Shown one piece after another: positions 27,613-38,229 of a stretch of 64,000 bases of DNA. Numbering within the stretch: position 1 is the first letter of the stretch; the number at the start of each line of letters is the position of its first letter. Source of the DNA: Paragyromitra xinjiangensis. Its lineage: Eukaryota > Ascomycota > Pezizomycetes > Pezizales > Discinaceae. The notes under the pieces were generated by a model. That model had not been told where the DNA came from. It was given only the letters and a program-made list of their open reading frames with translations, and ran no database searches. Where the stretch lies: contig JBCAMK010000006.1 in the NCBI GenBank assembly GCA_038503065.1, positions 1,302,001-1,366,000 on the forward strand. The letters run 5' to 3'. The translations under genes and the position numbers were made by a program.

Positions 27613-30600
27613 ATGTCCACAGGCTACACCCCATACAATGACGGCATGCATAAGACCTTGTCCGAGAGACAAAAGGCAAAGCGTCAGCGAAGCCATAGCC
27701 CTAGTGGAAACCCACCATCGAAGAGAAGACTAGAAGAACCGCCAGCACAGCCAGTACATGGTCAGAGGCCTATACTGAAGGCTGAGTTGAACTGGAAGGT
27801 GCGGAAGCATATCAACAGGTGCCATGGTAAGTTCCTGTTCGATACTGGCTGCACCGGACCTATCCTCAGCGAGGAGTTTGTGAGGAAGGAAGGGATACCA
27901 ACAGAGAAGCGTGAGGTTCCCATCCAGATGCTTGATGCCCAGGGTGACCTGATGATGGGAGCTGGCGAGTATTTTACTGCCCCCCTAGACATGGTCATGG
28001 GCAAGCATGAGGAACTGATCCGTTGGGAGGTTGGACCTCTAGAGGGAGGCATCTCCGGGTATCTGCCTATCTCATGGGCACAGAAGCACAACCCAGACAT
28101 TGATTGGCATACCGGCCGCATCCATTGGCGTTCCGATTACTGCCACAAGAACTGCATCCCCACTGACGTCCACATAGAGGTGTGCGAAGACTGGGAGATG
28201 ATGGCAGAAGACCGGACCAATGTGCATCAGATTGGAGCTGCGGTTTGGCATGATGATAGCGGAGGAGATGTGAGCCTGAGGCTACCAGCGGGGTACAGGG
28301 AATGGGCGGATGTCTTCAGCAATGAGAAGAGCTCAAAGCTGCCGGAGCATGGTGCTTTCGATCACCATATCAACCTACAACCAGGAACGAAGCCACCGTT
28401 TGGGCCCTTGTATGCTTGCTCTGAATCCGAGCTCAAGGCCCTCCGGGAGTTCCTGAACAAGGCCCTGCCATCCGGAAAGATATCAAGGTCCAATTCCCCC
28501 GCCGCTGCGCCTATCCTGTTCGTTCCTAAGCCTAATGGTACTCTCCGCATCTGCGTTGACTACCGGGGCCTTAACAGGATCACAGTAAAGGATAAATACC
28601 CGCTACCGCTGATGTCTGAGTTGAGGGACAGGCTGAGAACCGCCAAGGTCTTTACCAAGATTGACCTGAAGGATGGGTTCAACCTGTTAAGGATAGCCAA
28701 AGGGGACGAGTGGAAGACGGCGTTCAGGACCCGGTATGGCTTGTATGAGTACAATGTCATGCCCTTCGGCCTCTGCAATGCCCCGTCATCGTTCCAGGCT
28801 ATGATCAATGAGGTGTTGCATGACCTATTGGATCTGGGAGTGATAGTATACTTAGATGATATACTTATCTACACAGAGACAATTGGGGAGCATCAACGCC
28901 TCGTTCAGAAGGTGCTGCAGAGGCTTCGAGAGGCAAGTCTGCATGCACACATAGACAAGACCTTCTTCCACTTGAAGGAGGTTGAGTACTTGGGATACCA
29001 GATCTCCGAGCGTGGCATCTCTATGTCTAAAGAGAAGGTCAACGCTGTGAAGGACTGGCCAGTCCCTAGGAACGTGAAGGATGTGCAAGCCTTTTTAGGC
29101 TTTGCCAACTTCTACCGCAGGTTCATCGCCGGGTTTAGCAAGGTGTGCAAACCATTGACTGACCTGCTGAGGAAAGAAGGGAAGTGGCACTGGACCGCTG
29201 CCTGTGACAGGGCTTTCGAGGAACTCAAGCAGCTGTTCACCAGCGAGCCTATCTTGGTCCACTTCCACCCACAGAGACGCACAGTTGTAGAGACTGATGC
29301 TTCGGACTTTGCGAAGGGAGCTGTGATGTCCCAGTATGGCGAGGATGGCAAGCTGCATCCTGTTGCTTTCTATAGCAAGAAGCACTCGCCAGCTGAGATC
29401 AACTATGACATCCATGATAAGGAAATGGGTGCCATAGTAGCTGCGTTCCGGGAATGGGAGCACCTTCTTAAGTCCGTTGAGGGAGAGGTTGTGGTCTTCA
29501 CTGATCATAAGAACCTAGAGTACTTCAACAGTACTAAGGTTTTGACCCGCCGGCAGGCCAGATGGGCTGAGGACCTGGCGGGGTTTGATTTCAAGGTCAT
29601 TTACAGACCCGGTGAACGGAATGGCAAGCCTGATGTCCTATCTAGACGTTGGGATCACCGTCTGGGAGAGGGAGGTGAACCTGCTGCCCCACAGCCGCAG
29701 TTGTTTTTCCGTCCTGGACAGCTTGTCATGAACTCAGCCAGACTTAGTGCTGTGAGAGTTCACCAGCTGCAATCGCCGTTCCTGCAGAAGCTGAGAGATG
29801 TGTCGTTGGGAGATGAGCAGTGGCAAGGGATCCGTAAGGCTTTGGAGGAGAAGAAGACTGGACTTGACCAGGCGTTGTCCCTTTCTGAGGGACTGGTGTT
29901 CTTCAAGAACCGCTGGTATGTCCCGGAAGGCAGAGACCTCCGGCAAGAGATCTTCTCTGAGAACCATGATAGCAGGATCGCCGGGCACTTTGGGCAGTAC
30001 AAGACCGCTGAGAGGATCAAGGCGAACTTCTACTGGCCCAATATGGACAAGGACATAGAGGAATACGTCCGCAGCTGTGATAGCTGTCAGAGGAACATGA
30101 CAGCTCGCCACAAGAAGTATGGAGAGCTGCTTCCCTTGGAGATTCCCTATCGCCCTTGGGCCTCAATTTCTATGGACTTCATTGTGGGACTACCTGAGTC
30201 CAACGGGTACACCAAGGTGTGGGTCATAGTTGACCGCTTCTCCAAGATGGCTCACTTTATTCCGCTGCCAACACTGAATAAAACTGAGGACATGGCGAAG
30301 CTCTTCCTTACTGAGGTATGGAAGCACCACAGGCTCCCTGAGGACATAGTCTCGGACAGAGACAGCAAGTTCCTTTCCCATTTCTGGCAATCATTGATGG
30401 ACCTCCTCTCAGTTAAGCTGAACCTATCGACGGCATTCCACCCACAGACAGATGGCCAAACGGAACGGGTTAACCAGACACTGGAGCAGTACATGCGTAC
30501 GTACTGCTCCTATCAACAGGACGACTGGGCAGAGTCACTACCTCTTGCGGAGTATGCCTATAACTCTGCCATCTCGGAGGCTACTAAGTACTCGCCGTTC

Positions 30601-30800
30601 TGCGCCAACTATGGGTTTGAACCTAGAACCAACTGGCCCAAACCAAAGCCGTCTACTGAGTGGAGCAATCCAGCGAGCGAGGTGATCATTTCACAGTGGG
30701 AGACTATCTGGGGACACATGAACGCAAACCTGGCAAAGGCAAGACTCCGGATGGCCTGGTGGTATGATAAACACCACATGAAGGCGCCAGAGGTAAAGCC
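27613..30800 (+). CDS. G1 pol: protease, RT, RNase H, integrase (C-terminus lost)
   Basis: Open frame from ATG 27613 (MSTGYTP, shared with G2) through 1062 codons to the G2 insertion. Protease LFDTGCTGPILS (~76). RT: CVDYRGLN, YGLYEYNVMPFGLCNAPSSF and YLDDILIY (~412). RNase H: VETDASDFAKGAV (~561) and TDHKNLEYF. Integrase: HHCC finger (H..H..CDSCQ, ~785-825), then catalytic D in SMDFIVGLP (~855), D in VSDRDSKF (~912) and E in DGQTERVNQ (~951). The chromodomain expected after this is missing because G2 starts in the codons after EVKP. The same frame is open up to 27499. Pol is not in frame with gag and no slippery site is evident. Confidence 0.93.
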
Positions 30801-31533
30801 TGTAACGGACCCACAAGGCTGTTACATGCGAAAGGTAGAATAGACCCGGGCAGACGGAGAGGTACAAGGACCAGCATGAGTGGAGTAGCTACCACATGCT
30901 AGGGAACACCAGTACCCCGCTGACCTGGTGGTTAGGAACATCCGGAGGTGCTAAGGCTGACGGGCCTGTAGCAGATCTCCGATGACATCAAGCACATAGA
31001 AATGCGGTTGAGTTCCTAATCCACCTGTGCATGCCCCACCAGCTATGGCTGATAGGCGGCGCAACTGGGAGAACTATTCTAGCGGACACCTGACGCAACT
31101 ATGGACTGATCAGCGCCATGCAAGTAGTCCTGCAGGACTAGGCTGGTGGATCATAGAGTCCTGACTGGTAGGGCAGTGCATAAGGAGCGGTTGCACATGA
31201 GGTGCAGAACCCCAGCGGAATGTGAGAGAACACTTCCGAAGGGAACCGCCCATGATCACTGACAGGATTCAGGGTTAACCGGATCCCCCAGCTGAGTAGA
31301 ACTGAGTAGAGGCAGCGAGCATGCAGTACTACAAGTACTGGCAAGCCCCGCCACCAGTTGCTCTTCTCCATCTTCAACCAGAGACCTAGTGACGAGAATT
31401 ACCGAATTCCGCCCTTAAGATTATTGAGTATACTGCAGGAAAATACTTTAAGATCTCAGCCTGACTTTAGTATAAGCAACGGCCGTTTTCCTACCTAGCC
31501 TTAGTAGTTGTCTAGAGGACCACCCCCGTTACA
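30801..31533 (+). repeat. 5' LTR of G2
   Basis: 733 bp from TGTAACGGACCCACAAGG to CCCCCGTTACA, same length and family as 3208-3940 (minus). It is followed by GTATAATCTTA, the likely primer-binding region shared in form with G1. It contains a CATGCAGTACTACAAGTACT palindromic stretch near 31320. Confidence 0.9.
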
Positions 31534-31573
31534 GTATAATCTTAAGGACTCAGTCACCTTGAGATCACCCATC

Positions 31574-33758
31574 ATGAGACCCTCCCGCAGATCCGAAACC
31601 CCGGCGATCAATGCCCCGGTGCTTCCCCTTCAGATTACATGGGAGAAGAAGGAACTAGCAGTAGGAGAGACGGACATGACCCAACTAGTCCACCGCCCGA
31701 AATCCACCATCCAAAGACATATCCCAGGCATCTCCACTCCATGGACAGACACATCAAAAGTCACCATAGCCGATTTCTTCGACGCATTTCAAGACCATCT
31801 CATGTCCCAGATCAACCTATCGGTTGGGGATACCACACAGACCATGAGAATGCTACAGGAACGGCAAGAAGTGGAGAATACCTTGTTGCGGGAGGCTGCC
31901 GAGTATTTGGACCGGAAAGTCCTCAATCTCCAGCAGCATCTACAACAGTTGCTGACGGACAAAGATGACCTCGCAACTGATCCCATGGATATAGACCCCC
32001 CCGAAGCAGTTGGAATTCCTGACTACATCGGAGCACTACAGCAAGCCATTACAGAAGGCCGCCTACACATCACCGCACCCCCCAAACCAGTGGCAGGAAG
32101 AGAAAGATCAAGTAGTGTCTTTCTCTCAGATACCTTCCCAATTACCACACCTACCAATAAAGCAGACCCCCCATCGTTACCTCCCGCAGTTCAAAAACCA
32201 GCAGTTAGTTTTGCGCCCTCAGGCTCATCCTCTACTCCAATACCTCCGCAGACACCTAGAGGTCCCTTTTCTTATGGACCTTGGTCCCTTGCAGGCGGCA
32301 GTGGTTATACACCACCACCCCTCGATAGTGGTAGCTCATGGCTACCAAGAGGAACATACCCAAGGCCCTCGGAAGAAAGGAAGGAAGAAGGAGAAAGTAG
32401 TGGAGGAAGAACAGGAAGAGAAACTAGTGAACAGCAAGGGCAGGGAAACGAGAACCAGGGAGGAGGAGCAGGAGGAGGTGATGGAAATATAGGAGTAGGA
32501 GGAGGAGGAGACCCCGGTGATAGTAGCAGCAGCAGTAGTGAAGGAGGTGAAGAGAGGGATCCGAAGGAGTGGAAGAAGTATTTCCGCAAGAAGCAGCGGA
32601 AAGCAGAGAAGAAGATGTTGGAGATGATGGCTACAGTTTTCAGCAGTGGCACCGGTCCCACCTCTACTAGGAGCCTCAGGGGACGAGAACCCAAGGCACC
32701 TCAACCCAGCAAGTTCAAGGGAGAAGCTACTGATGTGGACCGATTCCTCCGGCAATGCGAAAATGTCTTCACCATTGAAGCTTCCAGTTTCCAGCAGGAA
32801 TCAATCAAGATCCGCTACACTGGCAACCTTCTCGAAGGACATGCAGCAGTCAACTGGTATGAGGCCTACCATAACCTCATAGACCAAGGTGCTGCCGATA
32901 GAGCTGCAGGACGACCTGTACAGCTTGACCCTCACTGGAACCATTGGGTCACCTTTTCCAATTCCTTCCGATCATCTTTTGGTGACAGGGTCACCAGAGA
33001 AGAGGCGGTAGCTAAGTGGGATAAACTCTCCCAGACCGCCGGAATCGATGCTTTCCTGGACCAGATAGTCCAACTCATGTGGAAAACCGGTTATGCTGGC
33101 GAGGTTGTGGATGATAAAATATCCCAAGGCCTCACTGCTGAACTGGCTCTGGACTGGGCTAAGGTTGCAGTCAAACCTCAGTCCCTCCATGAGAGGATAC
33201 AGATGATCCGCCACATGGGGCATGTCCTGGAAAGACATAGGAAGGTTAGAGCCCCGGAGTCCAGGGCAACAGGAGAAGGAGGTGAGAAGAAGAAGAGATC
33301 CAGAGGTAGAGGCAAAGGTCAGAGTACCGCCACCTCCCCTGAGAACAAGTCCACTCCCGGGGGTAGTAACCCACCGCAGGAGAAGAAAGATAAAGCTGTG
33401 GAGCTAAAAGGTATGGCAGAGTCCAACCTCCCTTGATAAGACACCACATGCTAACCACCCCTTGATAGGAATACCCGAGGGTATCCTTTCCGACAGAAAA
33501 AAGGCAGATAAGTGCCTGAAATGCGGAAAGGGTGGACATGCATGGTTTAAGTGTTGGACTGCTGATCCGGTAACTGTTAGAGTTGCGGCAGTAAGAAAGA
33601 GGAAGAGAGGAACTGAGCTAGAGGCCAGTGATCCTCCGGAATCTAAGAAGGGAAAAGTTGCCACTGTATCTAGATCAGGACAGAGTTCCGGCAGTCTCAA
33701 ACAGGAGACTGGTGTATTTACGGTAGTAGATAATGACAGTGGACCTGAAATCATCTAG
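31574..33758 (+). CDS. G2 gag, two exons: capsid then CCHC nucleocapsid
   Basis: Predicted as 31574-33410 joined to 33469-33758, 708 residues from ATG 31574 (MRPSRRSETPA). Same plan as G1: PLQITWEKK near the N-terminus, coiled coil (MRMLQERQEVENTLLREAAE), low-complexity Gly/Ser/Glu-rich middle, capsid region (SKFKGEATDVDRFLRQCENV, WYEAYHNLIDQ, SFGDRVTREEAVAKWDKLSQ), then after the intron the knuckle CLKCGKGGHAWFKC and a Lys-rich acidic-ended tail. Middle regions differ strongly from G1 while the capsid is well conserved, as expected of two functional lineages. Confidence 0.88.
33411..33468 (+). other. Spliceosomal intron in G2 gag
   Basis: 58 nt with donor GTATGG, branch point CTAAC (about 33450) and acceptor TTGATAG. 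It joins the capsid frame to the zinc-knuckle frame at the same glycine codon as in G1 (LKG|IPEG). Inside it the gag frame ends within about ten codons. Confidence 0.85.
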
Positions 33759-33946
33759 CCTAGTCATTCTTTAGAAATATATTTCGTTGGGCAGGACCCT
33801 ATTGCTCCTACTGGTACTGAGGAGGGATAATATCCCGAAATTTGCTGGTCAAATATGCCAGTTCACCCAAGCTATACCCAGATACAGATATAGCCATCGC
33901 TAGCGATCATTGATACCCTGCGATCGAAAAGAAAACCTCAACCACT
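33759..33946 (+). other. G2 gag-pol spacer
   Basis: 188 nt between the gag stop and the pol ATG. It contains the hammerhead at 33811-33861. Downstream of the predicted cleavage point the first ATG is that of pol (33947). Confidence 0.65.
33811..33861 (+). ncRNA. Hammerhead ribozyme (type I) of G2
   Basis: Stem I 5' arm CUGGUA (33811-33816); core CUGAGGA (33817-33823); stem II GGGAU/AUCCC with loop AAU (33824-33836); GAA (33837-33839) plus A33840; stem III AUUUG/CAAAU (33840-33844 with 33850-33854) with loop CUGGU; cleavage-site base A33855; stem I 3' arm UGCCAG (33856-33861). Compared with G1 every stem has paired base changes, while the core, the GAAA, the CUGG start of loop III, the cleavage A and the U-G pair of stem I are kept. 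Cleavage is predicted between 33855 and 33856. Confidence 0.88.
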
Positions 33947-36499
33947 ATGTCTACAGGCTACACTCCATTTCAAGGCGGCATAAGTAAGACCAGACCCGAG
34001 AGGTCAGTGGCAAAGCGCCAGAGAAGTCCCAGTCATGAAGACCACCCACCAACGAAGAGAAGAATGGAAGAACCCCCGCCAGAACCCGTCCATGGGCAGA
34101 GACCCATCCTGAAGGCTGAGTTGAACTGGAAGGTGCGGAACCACATCAGCAGGTGCCATGGAAGGTTCCTGTTTGACACTGGATGCACTGGGCCTATCCT
34201 CAGCGAAGAGTTTGTGAAGAAGGAGAAGATACCTGTGGAGCGCCGAGATTCTCCTATTCAGATGTTTGATGCCCAAGGTGACCTCATGATGGGAGCTGGC
34301 GAGTATTTTACTGCCACCCTCGACATGGTCATGGGCAAACATGAGGAGTTGATCCGGTGGGAGGTGGGACCTTTAGAAGAAGGCATCTCCGGATATCTTC
34401 CCATCTCATGGGCTCAGAAGCACAACCCAGACTTTGATTGGCATACTGGCCGCGTCAGGTGGAGGAGTGACTATTGCAAGAAGCATTGCATTCCCGCCGA
34501 TGTCATGATTGAAGTATGTGAAGACTGGGAGATGTTGGCCGAAGATAGGGCCAATGTACATCAGATTGGATCAGCAGTGTGGCATGATGAGCAGGGCACA
34601 GATGTGGGATTGAGGTTACCGCCGGAGTACCGGGAATGGGCAGATGTGTTCAGCAATGAGAAGAGCTCAAAGCTACCGGAGCATAGTGCATTTGACCACC
34701 ATATCAGATTGCAGCCCGGAACGAAACCACCTTTTGGGCCTCTCTATCCATGCTCTGAGAGTGAGCTGAAGGCCCTCCGGGAGTTTCTGAACAAAGCACT
34801 ACCCTCCGGAAAGATCTCCAGGTCCAATTCCCCCGCCGCCGCTCCTATCCTGTTTGTGCCCAAGCCTAATGGTACCCTCCGCATTTGTGTGGATTACCGG
34901 GGCTTGAACAAGATCACAATCAAGGACAAGTACCCACTTCCGCTGATGTCAGAACTGAGAGACAGGTTGACCACCGCCAGGGTCTTTACCAAGATAGACC
35001 TGAAGGATGGGTTCAACCTGCTAAGGATCGCCAAAGGGGATGAGTGGAAGACAGCTTTCCGGACCAGATATGGCTTGTATGAGTACAATGTCATGCCATT
35101 TGGTCTGTGCAATGCGCCCTCCTCATTCCAGGCTATGATCAATGAGGTTCTACATGACCTCCTAGACCTCGGAGTTATAGTATACTTAGATGATATACTT
35201 ATATACTCTGAGAACATGGAAGGACACCAGTTCCTCGTCAAGAAGGTGTTAGGAAGGTTGAGAGAAGCCAACCTCCATGCCCACATTGACAAGTCCTTCT
35301 TTCATTTGAAAGAAGTGGAATATTTGGGGTACAACATCTCCGAGCATGGCATCTCTATGTCCAAAGAGAAAGTCAATGCTGTCAGGGAGTGGCCGGTACC
35401 TAGAACTGTGAAGGATGTGCAGGCCTTCTTAGGCTTCGCCAACTTCTACAGGAGATTCATAGCAGGTTTCAGTCGGGTTTGCAAGCCCTTGACGGATCTG
35501 CTGATGAAAGACAAGAAGTGGTTCTGGACTGCCGCTTGTGACAGAGCTTTCGAGGAACTCAAGCAGCTGTTCACAAGCGAGCCGGTCCTAGTTCATTTTC
35601 ACCCCAGTAGGCGCACAGTTGTAGAAACTGATGCAAGTGACTTTGCGAAAGGTGCAGTGTTATCTCAGTATGGCGAGGATATGAAGCTACACCCTATGGC
35701 CTTCTACTCCAAGAAGTTTTCCCCCACCGAGATAAACTATGACATCCATGACAAGGAAATGGGCGCCATAGTGGCTGCTTTCCAAGAATGGGAGCACCTT
35801 TTGAAGTCAGTAGAGGGAGAAGTCACTGTGTTCACGGACCATAAGAACCTCGAGTACTTCAACAGTACCAAGGTCTTAACCCGCCGGCAGGCCAGATGGT
35901 CTGAAGACCTGGCGGGTTATAACTTTAAGGTGGTCTACAGATCTGGTGACAAGAATGGGAAGCCAGATGTCCTATCCAGACGGTGGGATCACCGCCTAGG
36001 AGAGGGAGGTGAACCTGCAGTTGCAAAACCACAGTTGTTTTTCCGTCCTGGGCAATTGGTATTGAACCCTGCTAGGCTAGCGGCCATCAGAGTTCACCAA
36101 CTCCAGTCTACATTCTTGCAGAGGCTTGAAGCTGCGGCAGCTCAAGATATCCAGTGGCAAGGCATCCGCCAGGCACTACAGGAGAAGAAAGAAGGATTAG
36201 ACCCGTCACTGTCCTTCAAGGATGGTTTAGTGTTCTATAAGAACCGATGGTATGTCCCGGAAGGCAGAGACCTCCATCAGGAAATCTTCACTGAGTGTCA
36301 TGATAGCAAGATGGCCGGTCATTTCGGGCAGTTCAAGACAGTTGAGAAGATCAAGTCCAACTTCTACTGGCCCAACATGAATAAGGACATTGAAGAGTAT
36401 GTCCGGAGCTGTGACAGCTGCCAGAGGAACAAAACCGCCCGCCACAAGAAGTATGGTGAGCTATTACCTCTGGAAGTGCCCTACCGACCCTGGACCTCA
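33947..36499 (+). CDS. G2 pol: protease, RT, RNase H, integrase finger (truncated by L4)
   Basis: Open from ATG 33947 (MSTGYTPF) for about 851 codons. Protease LFDTGCTGPILS; RT with CVDYRGLN, MPFGLCNAPSSF and YLDDILIY; RNase H with VETDASDFAKGAV and TDHKNLEYF; integrase finger ending in CDSCQRNKTARHKKYG. It ends at YRPWTS, exactly where G1 has YRPWASISMDFIVG, so the LINE array L4-L9 separates the zinc finger from the catalytic core. Codons beyond 36499 belong to L4. Confidence 0.92.
36491..36499. repeat. Target sequence TGGACCTCA at the 5' end of L4
   Basis: These nine bases are integrase codons of G2 (W-T-S); G1 has TGGGCCTCA at 30157-30165. The same 9-mer sits at every visible junction of array 2: 42238-42246, 44328-44336, 50069-50077 and 60985-60993. 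Confidence 0.75.
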
Positions 36500-36648
36500 T
36501 CCTGCACGAGCAAAAAGATCCCTGCAAAACTCCAATTCTACGTTGCAACGGCGTTACACACTGCAAAAAGTCTTTAACTCTTCGGCTTCATTTCTCACCA
36601 CTTCTCCGCTCTCGCACCTTTCCATCGGGCGCTCTGCCCCAAATCATC

Positions 36649-38229
36649 CTGGATCCGCCCCAAACTCCTCCCAGGAGATCCCGCACACCCTCCCCATCTC
36701 CTGTGAAGCTGGTGACCTTTGGCACCAACTTCACCCTCCCCCTCATCGGAAAGAAAAGAACCCTTTCAAACCCCTCACCAGCCCCCGCCCGCTCAGGATC
36801 ACCCACTAAGATGGCTCAACCTGGACCCTCCACTGCACAGTCCCTCTTCGACACTGGCCCTCAGGGCCTTTCCACAGACTCACAATACATCGACGAAGCT
36901 CTAATGCAGGAGCTCCCTGATGATTCCACTCCCAACTGGCTCCGTGAATTTTCAATCGCTGAAGACTACATGCCGGAAATCCCTAATGAAGGCAACACCG
37001 AGCAATATACAGCCTGGCTACTGAAATCCAGTTTCGCACGCCTCAACACGCAAACCGAGGAAAATAACACCCACCTCCTCGCCAAAGTAGCCATGCAGGA
37101 GAAGGACATCCTCAGGCTCACGGATCAAACAAAGATCCTTCAAGAAATGGTTGGAAAGCTATCCACCACCCTCAACAACATGGCTAGGTCTCTGCAAACC
37201 ATCGACAAGAACACCAGCCAACCCACTCGTACTCCTGCTCCTGTCAACAACCAACAACAGAAGCCGCCCCAAACAGCCCAGAAACCTCAGGTCCCCCTGC
37301 TAAATAATGGCAAACCCATGACCTACGCCCAAGCAGCCAACGCCCCTGCGGACCCATTTACCAAAGTTAACAAGGGCAACAAGAAGAAGAAGGCCCTCCC
37401 CCCTAAATTATTCCAACCACAATTCACGGCCATAAACCGTCAAATCATCTTGGAAACCTCAGGCGACCTCCCCCCAGCCCTCACTAACAATTCCTTACTC
37501 GCTGCCATAAATAAGGAACTTGCCCCACGCAACACTTCAATCCTTATCTGCACTAAGACTGCAAGACAAAATTTCGTGCTCACCACACGCCCCGACGAGT
37601 CCGCCGAGCAAATATGCTCAGCCTACTCCAAAGAGATCGAAACAGCCTGCACCCTGCTACAAATCCCTCTCTCCGAAGCCCGACCTAACTCTAAGTGGTC
37701 CAAATTCATTATTCATGGCATTCCCACCAAAGCAACAATGACGGAGGTAGCAGAACAAATGACCATTTCTGTCCCCACTTTCACCCTCGCCCAAGTCCCC
37801 AGATGGCTCACCACTCCAGAAGCAAGAGCCAGCAAGACCCACTCTGCCATTGTCATTGCCCTCCCCCAAAAATTCACCATGGAAACCCTTGGTCTCCACC
37901 AGATCCCACTCTTCAATTCATTCTGCCGCATACAAGAGTATATCGCCGTTTCTCCTACCACCCAGTGCCGTAAATGCCAGGAATTTGGACATCACCAACA
38001 AACCTGCAAAAAGGACTTCAAATGCGCAATCTGCGCAGAAGCCCATGAAACCATCAAGCACCCTTGCGCCACAGCAGGCTGCCCAACTGGCACCAAATGC
38101 ACCCACCCACCCATCCGCTGCGCTAACTGCAATCAAGGCCATAAAGCCTACGAACGCAAGGTCTGCATCGCATACACTAAGCTCACTGAGAGCCTCAAAT
38201 CCTCCCGAATTAACAATACCAACGCTTAA
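36649..38229 (+). CDS. L4 ORF1 (gag-like), probable CTG start
   Basis: 526 residues from CTG 36649 (context ATCCTGG). The first ATG (36811) lies after the conserved TPSPSPVKLV and KKRTLSNPSP stretches. Regions: Ser-Pro-rich basic N-terminus, acidic part, coiled coil (DILRLTDQTKILQEMVGKL), Pro/Gln linker, central domain (RPNSKWSKFIIHGIPT), three knuckles (CRKCQEFGHHQQTC, CAICAEAH, CANCNQGH). TAATG overlap with ORF2 at 38227-38231. Confidence 0.88.
   Translation: MDPPQTPPRRSRTPSPSPVKLVTFGTNFTLPLIGKKRTLSNPSPAPARSGSPTKMAQPGPSTAQSLFDTGPQGLSTDSQYIDEALMQELPDDSTPNWLREFSIAEDYMPEIPNEGNTEQYTAWLLKSSFARLNTQTEENNTHLLAKVAMQEKDILRLTDQTKILQEMVGKLSTTLNNMARSLQTIDKNTSQPTRTPAPVNNQQQKPPQTAQKPQVPLLNNGKPMTYAQAANAPADPFTKVNKGNKKKKALPPKLFQPQFTAINRQIILETSGDLPPALTNNSLLAAINKELAPRNTSILICTKTARQNFVLTTRPDESAEQICSAYSKEIETACTLLQIPLSEARPNSKWSKFIIHGIPTKATMTEVAEQMTISVPTFTLAQVPRWLTTPEARASKTHSAIVIALPQKFTMETLGLHQIPLFNSFCRIQEYIAVSPTTQCRKCQEFGHHQQTCKKDFKCAICAEAHETIKHPCATAGCPTGTKCTHPPIRCANCNQGHKAYERKVCIAYTKLTESLKSSRINNTNA

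Larger units (their letters stand above)
24262..30800 (+). mobile_element. G1: Ty3/gypsy chromovirus, 5' part
   Basis: 5' LTR, leader, an intron-containing gag, a gag-pol spacer with a hammerhead ribozyme, and pol up to the end of the integrase core. It is interrupted at 30801 by G2, so its 3' end and 3' LTR are not in the window. All frames seen are open. Domain order PR-RT-RH-IN is that of Ty3/gypsy. The LTR differs from that of G0/G2, so G1 is a related but separate family. Confidence 0.93.
30801..36499 (+). mobile_element. G2: Ty3/gypsy chromovirus, 5' part
   Basis: 5' LTR, intron-containing gag, spacer with hammerhead, and pol up to the integrase zinc finger. It is inserted in G1 pol, and itself cut at 36500 by LINE L4. 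Its LTR matches the G0 3' LTR in length and sequence, so G0 is a second, inverted member of the family. Frames are open. Confidence 0.93.

Noticed and set aside
36553..36703. GTG or TTG codons as L ORF1 starts
   Set aside because: They are not at conserved positions between lineages, unlike the CTG in strong context.
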